Source of the DNA: CAYPPG01 sp964412555
GTDB taxonomy: Bacteria; Hinthialibacterota; Hinthialibacteria; Hinthialibacterales; Hinthialibacteraceae
Direction: 5' to 3'
Assembly: GCA_964412555.1 (NCBI GenBank)
Contig: CAYPPG010000014.1
Coordinates: forward strand, 1 to 64,000
Length of the DNA stretch: 64,000 nt
A model generated the notes under the pieces. The model saw only the letters and a program-made list of their open reading frames with translations, was not told where the DNA came from and did no database searches. Position numbers and translations under genes: made by a program. This document shows positions 51,904 to 60,744 of this stretch, piece by piece (position 1 is the first letter of the stretch; every line of letters begins with the position of its first letter).

Positions 51904-53324
51904 TCCCGTTTCCGTTCATCCATCACTTTACCTTCGATATCCATGAGTTGAATATGAAGTTTCATTTTTCCGAGGGCATGTGTCGAGCAGCTCAAACAGG
52001 GATCATAGCAGCGGATGACGGCTTCCACGCGATTCAGCATACCTTCTTTGATGTTTTTGCCATCGACAAAGTGCTTGGCCGCTTGAAGAATCCCCCGATT
52101 CATCGCCAAATTGTTGTTTCCGGTTGCGATGATCAAATTGGCCCACTCTATAAGCCCTTCTTCATTGACTTTATAGTGATGAAAGAGAGTTCCACGGGGA
52201 GCTTCGGAGACTCCGATCCCTTCCCGATTATTCGGGCCGGCATATGCGCGAACGTGGGTACTCAAAATATCGGGAGCGTTCAGGATTTTTTCAATGCGTT
52301 CGATCCCGAGAAGAATTTCGATCAAACGGGCGTAATGGTAGTGAAATGAACTAAGTACCGAACCCCGCTCCAACAAACGAAATTCAGCCCATTCTTGATC
52401 TGCTAAGGGAGTCCCGCATTTATCGATAATATTTAAACGAGCCAAAGGACCGACTCGATAAATCCCTTGCGGATATCCCATCGGTTTGTAATAGGGAGAT
52501 TTGAGATATGTCCAAGGTTCGACTGCTTCACCAAGGTATTCATAAAATTTACTGGGATCAAGACGGTCAGCAACGATATTGCCTGTTCCATCGACGAGTC
52601 GAATGCTCCCGTGATAGGTTTCAAGTTCTCCGTCCGGTTTGACCAATCCCATAAAGAGAGTAGGAAAGTTGGCGAAGGTTCGAATTTCTTCTTTAAATTT
52701 ATCTAATGTTTTTTTAAACCAGCCCAAAGTCCGTTGAATGATGCTCAGCGCTTCGGGGATCATGGAGAGGATTTTATCCCGTAGTTCGGAAGAAAGTGGT
52801 TCGTTCACTCCACCGGGGACCACCCAAGCGGGATGAATTTTTTTGCCGCCAAGCATTTCGATGATTTGCTGGCCAAATTGCCGAAGACGTATGCCGTCTT
52901 TGGCCAAGGTGGGATGGCACTGCATCACTTCGAAAATATGGCGTTTCGCCGGATCGGCATCCATGCCCAACAACAAATCGGGGGAGGAAAGGTGAAAGAA
53001 ACTCAACGCGTGAGATTGAATCATTTGGGCCAGAATCAGAATACGTCGAAGATTGAAAGCGGTATCAGGGATTCGAACCGCCATGATGTCATCGCAAGCC
53101 TTCGCGGAAGTGACAAGATGGCTGACAGGACAAATCCCGCAGACACGCGCCATCAGGGAAGGCATCTCATAAAACGGGCGGCCTTCACATAATTTTTCAA
53201 AGCCACGAAATTGAGTAACATGGAATCGAGCATCATGAACAACACCATCATCATCGAGATGAATAGTAATTTTGGAATGGCCTTCTATACGAGTGACCGG
53301 ATCAATAACAATTTTTTGTGCCAT
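51900..53324 (-). CDS. hoxH: [NiFe] hydrogenase large subunit
   Basis: The 474-residue protein has the N-terminal nickel site in ARVCGICPVSH and the C-terminal site in DPCLSCSTHALG, where the four Cys bind Ni-Fe. The tail after STH (about 24 residues) is removed on maturation. The sequence matches group 3 bidirectional HoxH (also F420/NAD-linked relatives). It splits H2 and, with HoxEFUY, reduces NAD+. AGGAGT precedes the ATG. A 107-nt gap separates it from hoxY, the longest in the operon. Confidence 0.95.
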   Translation of the reverse strand: MAQKIVIDPVTRIEGHSKITIHLDDDGVVHDARFHVTQFRGFEKLCEGRPFYEMPSLMARVCGICPVSHLVTSAKACDDIMAVRIPDTAFNLRRILILAQMIQSHALSFFHLSSPDLLLGMDADPAKRHIFEVMQCHPTLAKDGIRLRQFGQQIIEMLGGKKIHPAWVVPGGVNEPLSSELRDKILSMIPEALSIIQRTLGWFKKTLDKFKEEIRTFANFPTLFMGLVKPDGELETYHGSIRLVDGTGNIVADRLDPSKFYEYLGEAVEPWTYLKSPYYKPMGYPQGIYRVGPLARLNIIDKCGTPLADQEWAEFRLLERGSVLSSFHYHYARLIEILLGIERIEKILNAPDILSTHVRAYAGPNNREGIGVSEAPRGTLFHHYKVNEEGLIEWANLIIATGNNNLAMNRGILQAAKHFVDGKNIKEGMLNRVEAVIRCYDPCLSCSTHALGKMKLHIQLMDIEGKVMDERKRE

Positions 53325-53431
53325 AGTAATACTCCTACGCTCTCAAGCGTGTTTTCACAAACCAGGGCAAACGGGACTTGCCTTGGACACCCCTTTATTG
53401 CTTTTCCTGGGTACTCTGAGCAATCATTATT

Positions 53432-53965
53432 CTATGCTCCGAAGCGTGTTTTACCGGTTAAATCCGGTTTCCGGCCTTCGAGCAACTCACATAACGCGAA
53501 GTAAATTGCATCCGCCGGAGGAGGGCATCCGGGAATAAACACATCAACGGAGACGATTTCATGAACAGGGCGAGAATACGGAAGCAAATGGGGAATATCT
53601 TCTTGAGGTATTTGCGGCTGAATGGTCACATTTTCCGTATACGCCCGATCGAGAACGTCCTTCACCAAAAAAGGATTTCGCATCGAAGGGACATTCGCTG
53701 TCAGGGCGCAGTCGCCGAGTGAAACAAGTGTTTTTGTTTTTTGGCGAATGTTGATAATTTTATCCCGATCCTCATCGGTACTTACTGCCCCTTCCACAAG
53801 GGTGACATCAACGGCCAGTGGAAATTCCTTGTTATCGACAAGGGGGCTATAAACGACCTCCACTTTATCAGCCAATTCAATCAGACGTTGATCCAGATCG
53901 AGAAAAGACATATGGCAGCCGGAGCAGCCATCGAGCCAAACCGTAGCAAATTTAATTTTACTCAT
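53432..53965 (-). CDS. hoxY: [NiFe] hydrogenase small subunit
   Basis: The 177-residue protein begins FATVWLDGCSGCHMSFLDLD, the proximal [4Fe-4S] site CxxC typical of HoxY/NuoB-like subunits. It then has SLGDCALTANVPSMRNPF and VFIPGCPPPADAIYFAL with further cluster cysteines. It relays electrons from HoxH to HoxU. ATG 53965 has GGAGGGAAGG upstream; the longer frame reaching 54118 overlaps hoxU. It overlaps the hoxU end by 4 nt. Confidence 0.95.
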   Translation of the reverse strand: MSKIKFATVWLDGCSGCHMSFLDLDQRLIELADKVEVVYSPLVDNKEFPLAVDVTLVEGAVSTDEDRDKIINIRQKTKTLVSLGDCALTANVPSMRNPFLVKDVLDRAYTENVTIQPQIPQEDIPHLLPYSRPVHEIVSVDVFIPGCPPPADAIYFALCELLEGRKPDLTGKTRFGA

Positions 53966-54684
53966 CGGCCTTCCCTCCCACGCATCCAGGTGAGATAGGG
54001 CAGGAATTGTTGTTTCTTTTTCATTTCCGCCGTGGATTTTCCTTTCTCCGATAATGCACCGGTGGGACAGATGTGAACACATTTGCTGCAACTGGTGCAA
54101 GACTCCGATTCTCCCCACGAATTGTTCAAATCAGTGATGACACGGCATTCGACTCCGCGTCCCATGACATCCCAAGTATGAGCGCCTTCGATTTCATCAC
54201 AAACGCGTACACAGCGAGTGCATAAAATACAGCGGTTGTGATCGACAACGAAACGTTCATGAGATGCATCAACCGGTTGTATGGGATAGCGGTAAGGTAC
54301 TCTCACATGGGTCAACCCCAATTTTTCTGCCAAGGATTGTAATTCGCAATGTCCGTTGGACACACAAACGGAACAAACGTGATTTCGTTCGGAGAACAGA
54401 AATTCCAAAATTCGCAAACGATATTTATGTAGGCGCTTGGAATTGGTAATGACCTCGATACCTTCTTCGACCCGTGTCACGCATGAAGCATACAGTTTGG
54501 AAGAACCTTTCATTTCAACCATACAGAGACGGCAAGCGCCAATCGCCGATAAACCGTCCATGTAACATAAGGAGGGGATAAAGATTCCATTTTGACGAGC
54601 CACTTCAAGGATTGTTTCATCTTCGCGGGCGCTGACATCGCGATCGTCGATTTTAAAGGTTTTTACGCGGACTGACGGATTCAT
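53962..54684 (-). CDS. hoxU: Diaphorase FeS subunit of NAD-linked hydrogenase
   Basis: The 240-residue protein has a 2Fe-2S ferredoxin domain (IPSLCYMDGLSAIGACRLCMVEM), a NuoG-like cluster (CSVCVSNGHCELQ), and two [4Fe-4S] motifs (CILCTRCVRVC and CTSCSKCVHICPTG). This is the HoxU layout, equal to the NuoG N-terminus. It links HoxF to HoxY. The ATG at 54684 overlaps the hoxF stop by 4 nt. Confidence 0.94.
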   Translation of the reverse strand: MNPSVRVKTFKIDDRDVSAREDETILEVARQNGIFIPSLCYMDGLSAIGACRLCMVEMKGSSKLYASCVTRVEEGIEVITNSKRLHKYRLRILEFLFSERNHVCSVCVSNGHCELQSLAEKLGLTHVRVPYRYPIQPVDASHERFVVDHNRCILCTRCVRVCDEIEGAHTWDVMGRGVECRVITDLNNSWGESESCTSCSKCVHICPTGALSEKGKSTAEMKKKQQFLPYLTWMRGREGR

Positions 54685-56330
54685 GATACGACCTCCTTCC
54701 CGGGTGACATCTCCGTCTCTCCGGCAGGACTTTCTTTTGTGACAACATAGGACAAGTATTCATCCTTAAAAAAGCGTAAGGTACTCAGAACAGGATTGGG
54801 AGCCGTTTGTCCAAGCCCGCATAAACTTGTCATTTTCACCATATCGCATAGTTTCTCGAGCAATTCCAGATCGTGGGGTCTGGCTTGCCCATCCAATATT
54901 CGCTGTAAAAAGTCATGGATTTGTGCTGTCCCAACGCGGCAGGGAACGCATTTCCCGCAGGATTCTGTCATACAAAATTCCATAAAGAAACGGGCGACAT
55001 CGACCATGTTCGATGTCTCGTCCATCACGATCATTCCGCCCGAGCCCATGATGGAACCTAATTCACTCAAGGAATCATAATCGACGGGGACATCCAAATG
55101 TGCTTCGGGAATGCATCCACCCGAGGGGCCACCGGTTTGTACGGCTTTAAACTGCTTTCCTTCCGGGATTCCGCCACCGATATCGAAGATAATTTCCCGA
55201 AGAGGAATCCCCATCGGGACTTCGATCAGGCCGGTATTTTTCACTCGTCCCGCTAAAGCGAAGACCTTCGTTCCCTTACTTTTTTCCGTTCCGATTGCCG
55301 AAAACCACTCTGCACCCTTCCGGATAATCGGCGCGACATTTGCAAATGTTTCGACATTATTGATCAAAGTGGGGCATCCCCACAATCCATCTTCCGCCGG
55401 ATAGGGGGGGCGAGGGCGGGGTTGGCCTCGTCTTCCTTCAATGGAGGCGATCAGCGCTGTTTCTTCGCCACAGACAAAAGCGCCTGCTCCAAGGCGAACT
55501 TGGATCGTAAAACTAAACGTCGTGCCACAAATATGATTGCCTAATAATCCAAGACGTTCCGCCTGGCGAATAGCGGCTTGCAGGCGTTTGATGGCAAGAG
55601 GATACTCGGCACGAACATAAATATAGCCCATGGTGGCGCCGACCGCATAGGCGGCGATAGCCATGCCTTCCAGCACGCGATGCGGATCGCTTTCCAGAAC
55701 ACTGCGATCCATGAATGCGCCGGGATCGCCTTCGTCGGCGTTGCAGATGACATATTTGGTGTCACCGACACCTTTGGAAACCGTGCTCCATTTCAGGCCA
55801 GTCGGATATCCGGCGCCGCCACGGCCTCGTAGGCCACTCTTGAAGACTTCGTCGATCACTTCTCCGGGGGTCATTTCAGTTAAAGCAATAACCAATGCTT
55901 CATAACCATTCGCCGCAATATAATCTTCGATGCGTTCCGGATCGACTGTGCCGGAATTTTCCAAAACAATTTTCAGTTGTCTTTGGAAAAATGGAATATC
56001 GAGCGGGGAGATCAAGCGAGAAACCGGTTCATTATCAAGACTTTGCACGATTTCTTTGGCATCTTCACTTTTTACTTTTCCGTATAGAACACCGGTCGGT
56101 TCGACATAGACGAGGGGACCTTCGGCACAAAGTCCCATACAGCCGACTCCTTTGCAGAGGCATTCTTCTTCCCGTTCGGCTTCTTTGATTTCACTTTGCA
56201 GGGCTTCCAAAACAGTATCTCCGTGCGAAGAAAGGCAGCCGGCGGCGGTGCAACAATATAAGCGGTGTTTATACTGTTTTTGTTTTTCCTGTTCTTCTTC
56301 AGCGATTTGATAGAGTTCTTCCGGTGTCAT
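54681..56330 (-). CDS. hoxF: NAD(H)-binding diaphorase subunit
   Basis: The 549-residue protein has an N-terminal thioredoxin-like 2Fe-2S part (CCTAAGCLSSHG, CLCKGVGCMGLCAEGP), the FMN/NADH domain of NuoF (GLRGRGGAGYPTGLKWS, CNADEGDPGAFMDR, GAGAFVCGEETALI, and GGPSGGCIPE), and the SLBB/4Fe-4S end ESCGKCVPCRVGT. It oxidises or reduces NAD(H). ATG 56330 starts 4 nt inside the hoxE end; longer frames reach into hoxE and lack family similarity. Confidence 0.95.
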   Translation of the reverse strand: MTPEELYQIAEEEQEKQKQYKHRLYCCTAAGCLSSHGDTVLEALQSEIKEAEREEECLCKGVGCMGLCAEGPLVYVEPTGVLYGKVKSEDAKEIVQSLDNEPVSRLISPLDIPFFQRQLKIVLENSGTVDPERIEDYIAANGYEALVIALTEMTPGEVIDEVFKSGLRGRGGAGYPTGLKWSTVSKGVGDTKYVICNADEGDPGAFMDRSVLESDPHRVLEGMAIAAYAVGATMGYIYVRAEYPLAIKRLQAAIRQAERLGLLGNHICGTTFSFTIQVRLGAGAFVCGEETALIASIEGRRGQPRPRPPYPAEDGLWGCPTLINNVETFANVAPIIRKGAEWFSAIGTEKSKGTKVFALAGRVKNTGLIEVPMGIPLREIIFDIGGGIPEGKQFKAVQTGGPSGGCIPEAHLDVPVDYDSLSELGSIMGSGGMIVMDETSNMVDVARFFMEFCMTESCGKCVPCRVGTAQIHDFLQRILDGQARPHDLELLEKLCDMVKMTSLCGLGQTAPNPVLSTLRFFKDEYLSYVVTKESPAGETEMSPGKEVVS

Positions 56331-56827
56331 TGTTGAATCCACCTCCGGATTCGATTCATTGCATCGTCGGGGGTAACTTCTCCCGCAATTTCTCCATCGA
56401 AAACGACGGCCGGGGCGATTCCACAAGCCCCGATGCATCGTGCGGTCAAGACGGAAAGTTTTCCATCCTCCGTTGTTTCTCCGGCTTTGACGCTGTATTC
56501 ATTTTCGATGGCTTTGAGAATATCGGAAGCGCCCTTGATATAGCAGGCGGTTCCCGTGCAAACGACGCAGGTATGTTCACCCTGCGGCTTCAAATTGAAG
56601 AAATGATAAAATGTTGCCACTCCGTAGACATGGCTCAAAGGAATGCGCAGAGAGTTTGCCACAAAATAAATGGCGTCCTCATCAATATATCCGAAGGTTT
56701 CCTGCACGGTATGGAGCGCTTCGATCAGGGCGTGAGGTTGAAAGCCATGCCGGCGCATCGTGGCACCGATGATTTTCCAACGGCGATCATCCGAGGGAGG
56801 AGCCGGTTTGCCAAAGGAAGTTCGCAT
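56327..56827 (-). CDS. hoxE: NuoE-like 2Fe-2S subunit of hydrogenase
   Basis: The 166-residue protein has a helical start (HALIEALHTVQETFGYIDEDAIYFVANSL, about 25-55) and a thioredoxin-like 2Fe-2S domain. The cysteines are in VVCTGTACYIKGA and ARCIGACGIAPAVVFDG. It is the first gene of the operon. AAGGAG sits 8 nt before ATG 56827; an upstream ATG at 56851 precedes that site. The order E-F-U-Y-H-W and short overlaps show one transcript for a group 3d type enzyme. Confidence 0.94.
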   Translation of the reverse strand: MRTSFGKPAPPSDDRRWKIIGATMRRHGFQPHALIEALHTVQETFGYIDEDAIYFVANSLRIPLSHVYGVATFYHFFNLKPQGEHTCVVCTGTACYIKGASDILKAIENEYSVKAGETTEDGKLSVLTARCIGACGIAPAVVFDGEIAGEVTPDDAMNRIRRWIQQ

Positions 56828-57339
56828 TGAATGATTCTCCTTATTCCCCATCCTTTTGAAAGATGGTTCAACTTCAATCCAACTATTTCGATATCCTGAT
56901 CAAGAACAGTTGGGAAGAGAGACTAAAATTCACATTTCATACAGATAAAACAATTTCAAATCCATGTAAGAAACACTGAATTACTTGGCTATTATTTTAT
57001 CCATCAAAACTGAACAGTCAATTAAAAACTACCAATTTATCGGGGCTATCTTTCATAAAAATCTGAAATAACAGGTTTAATTCCGCAACAGTTTCTCTAT
57101 GCACAAACGAAACCATTCAAAAAAATGGCTCACAATGGTTAAAAAATAATCTTTTTCTAACAAGGAGATTTCAATCGTGAAAAGGGAATCGTTTCCTTGA
57201 GTACCTGATAAAACATTATACTCGATCTAAAAAATAGACCTAAGTGTTTCCGAGGCCATACCTCAATAATTGGAACCGGTATGGATATAATTTTCTACTT
57301 TAATTGCATAAATCGAGTTTACAGCGTAAAGGAAGTATC
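56828..57339. other. 512-bp AT-rich divergent intergenic region
   Basis: It should hold the hox promoter (minus strand) and the promoter of the metallopeptidase-like gene (plus). A ribosome site AAGGAG at 57162-57167 precedes GTG 57177, but the frame is only seven codons long (to 57200). It resembles the start of secreted-protein genes in this window and may be a truncated gene start. No RNA or repeat was seen. Confidence 0.4.
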
Positions 57340-58467
57340 ATGACTGTATTTCTACATTCCACTTTTATCTTCGTTTTGTTGTTCATTCCTTCATTCACTA
57401 CCTTTGGCGAGACACAATCTGAAACAGGGATTCATGTTTTCGGGGCCACGGATTCGATCCAGTGTATCGATGTGCAAACGGTTTATTATGTTCCCTTCGA
57501 TGGAGAACCGTTACAGGATTGGCGAACTAGAATTGAATATCACATGCAGCGCGTCCAAAAATTTCATGCGCGTGAATTGAGCGGACAATCGGAATTGAGG
57601 TACACGATTTATCCCTCGCCGTTTATCGCATCGGCTACAAAAATGGGATTTCCGCAGGACGATGTGAACCGGTTTTATTGGCATATCATCAATGAAGTGT
57701 GGCATTCCGGTCGTTTGACCTTCGAGCCAGGGACATTCCCAATCATTCTCGTTTTTTCGGACAACAACTTTTCTCCCGGTTACAATGACTGGACACGCAC
57801 CTGCAGCGGTGAAGGATGTCCTTTCCCTCCCCCTCATTTAAAATGTAAAGGATATGTCAACGATCAAGGCGAAGACCGGCCGGGAACACGTTGCGGCGGA
57901 GCACGATCAGTTTATTGGCCGGAAAAACATATGGGGTTCGGGCTGGTGACGGCGGACGGCTGGCGAGTACCGATCAAAGGAACGGATTGTGTGGTATATC
58001 ACGAAGGAATCGGCCACGCCATCGGTCTGCCTCATCCGGAGCCAATTGACAATTCAGTCATGGGGCTGGCGCAATATGCCGATTCGATCAATAAGGCAGT
58101 CATCAACAAAAAACAAAAGATTGCACTTGGATGGGAGCAGGAAGAAATCAAAAAAGACGATCTTTTTTCTACTTTCGAAGTGACTCACTCCCCCTCCAAA
58201 CCCTCTGCAACCAATACAGTGAAAATCATCGCAACATTTCCTCAAGAAATAAAGTGGAAGTCGCTCCGAGCGGAAATCCAAACCGGCTTGCGCGAACCAT
58301 TCCAAGCCATTGGACCTGCTGAAATCAGTAACCAACAAGAAAGCACACAGGCGGTTTGGTCTCTTCCTCCGATACCCAAGGATCAAAGTATAGCTTATCG
58401 AGTAACAGTAGAGACTCAATCAGTGGAAACAGAAGAGATTTGGGACTATTACAAGGTAAGAGATTAG
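57340..58467 (+). CDS. Secreted metallopeptidase-like protein with an HExxGH motif
   Basis: The 375-residue protein has a signal peptide (FLHSTFIFVLLFIPSFTTFG) and a region around TDCVVYHEGIGHAIGLPHPEP. The core reads H-E-G-I-G-H-A-I-G-L-P-H. Metzincins have HExxHxxGxxH; here one residue is inserted, giving HExxGH, as otherwise known in M49 peptidases. A later MGLAQYAD gives the Met-turn-like residue. A beta domain forms the C-terminal third. It is either an active variant or a relative with altered metal binding. AAAGGAAG precedes ATG 57340. Confidence 0.7.
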   Translation: MTVFLHSTFIFVLLFIPSFTTFGETQSETGIHVFGATDSIQCIDVQTVYYVPFDGEPLQDWRTRIEYHMQRVQKFHARELSGQSELRYTIYPSPFIASATKMGFPQDDVNRFYWHIINEVWHSGRLTFEPGTFPIILVFSDNNFSPGYNDWTRTCSGEGCPFPPPHLKCKGYVNDQGEDRPGTRCGGARSVYWPEKHMGFGLVTADGWRVPIKGTDCVVYHEGIGHAIGLPHPEPIDNSVMGLAQYADSINKAVINKKQKIALGWEQEEIKKDDLFSTFEVTHSPSKPSATNTVKIIATFPQEIKWKSLRAEIQTGLREPFQAIGPAEISNQQESTQAVWSLPPIPKDQSIAYRVTVETQSVETEEIWDYYKVRD

Positions 58468-58592
58468 GTTGTTCGATCCATTTTTCTTTTTTTCTTCCTC
58501 TAATAATGGTACAATTGAATAAAGAGGTAAAAGTATTATTTAATCCGTCTAGGAATACGCTACTTCACAAGGGCGTAGATTGGAAATGAGAG

Positions 58593-59153
58593 ATGTCTGT
58601 TCAAACCACTAACAAAACAGTGACTGTGAATGAATTTTACCGATTAGCAGAGATGGGAGTGTATTCCCATACGGATCGGGTTGAATTGATCGAGGGGGAA
58701 ATCGTTGAAATGTCTCCAATTGGAAGCAATCATGCGGGATGCGTCGATTATCTGAATGGAATTCTTTCCCGTCACTTAGGTTCAAAAGCCATTATTCGCG
58801 GACAAAATCCGATTCGATTCGATTCCTTGTCAGAACCGCTGCCGGATATCGTTGTTCTTAAATATCGCGAAGATTATTACCGAAGTAAGCATCCTGAAGC
58901 GAAAGACGCTTTACTTATCATTGAAGTGGCAGACTCCTCATTGGATCACGACCGCAACCGGAAAGTTCCTCTCTATGCCCAAAACGGAATAGAGGAAGTG
59001 TGGATCGTCAATTTGCTTGCTCGAGAAATCGAAGTATATCGGCACCCGGAAGGTGAGCGCTATAAAGAGATCAAGCAATATCATGCAGGACAAACGATTT
59101 CCCCCATGGCATTTCCAGAAGTATGTTTGTCCGTTGAAGAAATAATCGGATGA
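58593..59153 (+). CDS. Uma2-family (DUF820) putative restriction-fold nuclease, copy 1
   Basis: The 186-residue protein matches Uma2: YRLAEMGVYSHTDRVELIEGEIVEMSPIGSNHAG, EPLPDIVVLKYREDYY, ALLIIEVADSSLDHDRNRKVPLYAQNGIEEVWIVN with the PD-(D/E)xK-like D, E and K. Such genes occur in many tandem copies and their role is poorly known. The paralogue follows 36 bp later. GGAAATGAGAG lies before the ATG. Confidence 0.92.
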   Translation: MSVQTTNKTVTVNEFYRLAEMGVYSHTDRVELIEGEIVEMSPIGSNHAGCVDYLNGILSRHLGSKAIIRGQNPIRFDSLSEPLPDIVVLKYREDYYRSKHPEAKDALLIIEVADSSLDHDRNRKVPLYAQNGIEEVWIVNLLAREIEVYRHPEGERYKEIKQYHAGQTISPMAFPEVCLSVEEIIG

Positions 59154-59189
59154 AAGAAATACATCTTCATCAAAAGAAGGAGTAGGCCT

Positions 59190-59750
59190 ATGCCAGTAAA
59201 TACCTTGAAGAAACCACTCACGGTCGAAGAATTCGAAGAACTTGGAAAATCAGGAATCTATCACGAAGACGACCGGGTCGAATTGATTGAAGGAGAGATC
59301 ATAGAAATGACACCGATTGGCCGAACCCATGCCGGCTGTGTTTTATTCCTAAACCAATTTTTTACGCAACATCTGGGCAATCAAGTTTTCGTCAATGTGC
59401 AAAATCCTCTGGTGTTGGGTGACTATTCCGAACCGCAGCCGGATATTGTTTTATTGAAACCGCGTGAGGATTATTACCGGGGAAAATTACCTGAACCGGA
59501 CGATGTCTTGCTAGTTGTCGAAGTGGCGGATTCATCTCTCCAATTTGATCAGAAAAGGAAGGTTCCGCTCTATGCGAAGCATGAGATTCCAGAATTGTGG
59601 ATCGTGAATTTGGCCGAGCGATGCCTCGAAGTGTATCGTCAGCCCAATGAGGATGAATACGGAGAAAGGTTTCAAGCCGATTCAGGACAAACGATCACTC
59701 CACTAGCCATTCCAGAACTTATTTGTCCCGTCAGTGAAGTATTGGGATAG
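59190..59750 (+). CDS. Uma2-family (DUF820) putative restriction-fold nuclease, copy 2
   Basis: The 186-residue protein has the same length and motifs as its neighbour (LIEGEIIEMTPIGRTHAG, QPDIVLLKPREDYY, VVEVADSSLQFDQKRKVPLYAKHEIPELWIVN). The pair thus arose by tandem duplication and has since diverged at roughly half of positions. All three acidic/basic core residues are kept in both. AAGGAG sits 8 nt before the ATG. Confidence 0.92.
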   Translation: MPVNTLKKPLTVEEFEELGKSGIYHEDDRVELIEGEIIEMTPIGRTHAGCVLFLNQFFTQHLGNQVFVNVQNPLVLGDYSEPQPDIVLLKPREDYYRGKLPEPDDVLLVVEVADSSLQFDQKRKVPLYAKHEIPELWIVNLAERCLEVYRQPNEDEYGERFQADSGQTITPLAIPELICPVSEVLG

Positions 59751-59830
59751 TGGATTGTGCACCGCTTCACCCATCTTCCTTTTTGCCGTATAGTACTCAA
59801 AATCCATTTTATTATTCGAGGTGAAGCGTT

Positions 59831-60580
59831 ATGAAGCAAATCATGTTTTGGGTTATTGCGGCATTGGTATTGACCATCGGTTCCAGTGTTTACGCAGCGG
59901 AAGGTGAAGGGAAGATTCAAGTCCTACTCATCACCGGTGACGATGTGGCGCCTTTCCACGACTGGCGGGAAAATTCGGAAGCCACGCGGGAAGTGCTGGT
60001 CGATTCGGGGAAATTCGAGGTGAAAGTCTGTGAAGATCCTTTGATTCTAGAATCTGAAGAGGCTTTGAAGAGTTATGAGGTGATTGTCTTCACAATGTAC
60101 AATCGCTCGAATAAACCTATCAACGATGAAGCCAAAGAAAATCTATTGAACTTCGTCAAAGGTGGAAAAGGCTTTGTCGTCACCCATCTCGCCAGTGCTT
60201 CTTTTAAAGAATGGGAAGAGTTCGGCGAGTTGTGCGGCCGGCATTGGGTGATGGGAACCTCAGGACACGGTCCCCGCAGCCAGTTTGATGCCGATATCGC
60301 CAATAGCGACCATCCGATCACGAAAGGTTTGAAAGACTTTAAAATATTCGACGAGCTCTATGCGAAATTGCAAGGCGAAGGTGAAATCAATGTTCTCGTG
60401 ACTTCCGACTCGGATTGGAGCAAGCAGACGGAACCGTTGCTCTTCACCAAATCCTATGGCGAAGGACGAGTCGTCCACGATGCCTTCGGACATGACCGGA
60501 AGGCGATCATGAATCCGATCCACAAAACGCTTCTTATCCGCAGCTGTGAATGGGCGGCGACCGGGAAAGTGACGGAATAA
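59831..60580 (+). CDS. Secreted ThuA-like protein
   Basis: The 249-residue protein has a signal peptide (IMFWVIAALVLTIGSSVYA) and a ThuA-type glutamine-amidotransferase-like fold: VLLITGDDVAPFHDWRENSEATREVL, GGKGFVVTHLASASF, and HPITKGLKDF..DELYAKL, GEGRVVHDAFGHD. The usual catalytic Cys is absent, as in the family. ThuA proteins are linked to trehalose or other sugar use. GAGGTG precedes the ATG. The DUF2961 gene follows and may share its transcript. Confidence 0.9.
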   Translation: MKQIMFWVIAALVLTIGSSVYAAEGEGKIQVLLITGDDVAPFHDWRENSEATREVLVDSGKFEVKVCEDPLILESEEALKSYEVIVFTMYNRSNKPINDEAKENLLNFVKGGKGFVVTHLASASFKEWEEFGELCGRHWVMGTSGHGPRSQFDADIANSDHPITKGLKDFKIFDELYAKLQGEGEINVLVTSDSDWSKQTEPLLFTKSYGEGRVVHDAFGHDRKAIMNPIHKTLLIRSCEWAATGKVTE

Positions 60581-60744
60581 CATTTCTTGTTTTCAAACCG
60601 GTAATGGTTTACATTGGAGGGGCACGTTTGGAACGTGCCCTTGTGTTTTTAGGAATCGAAGAAAAATCGGGAATACAACTTAAGGGGGGGGAAACACATA
60701 GGTTTATCCCTACAAATACAAAAATGAATACAAAAGGGAAGATG

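Noticed and set aside
57162..57200. Seven-codon frame behind a good ribosome site
   Set aside because: Too short and lacks regulatory context such as an attenuator; kept only as a note under the intergenic entry.
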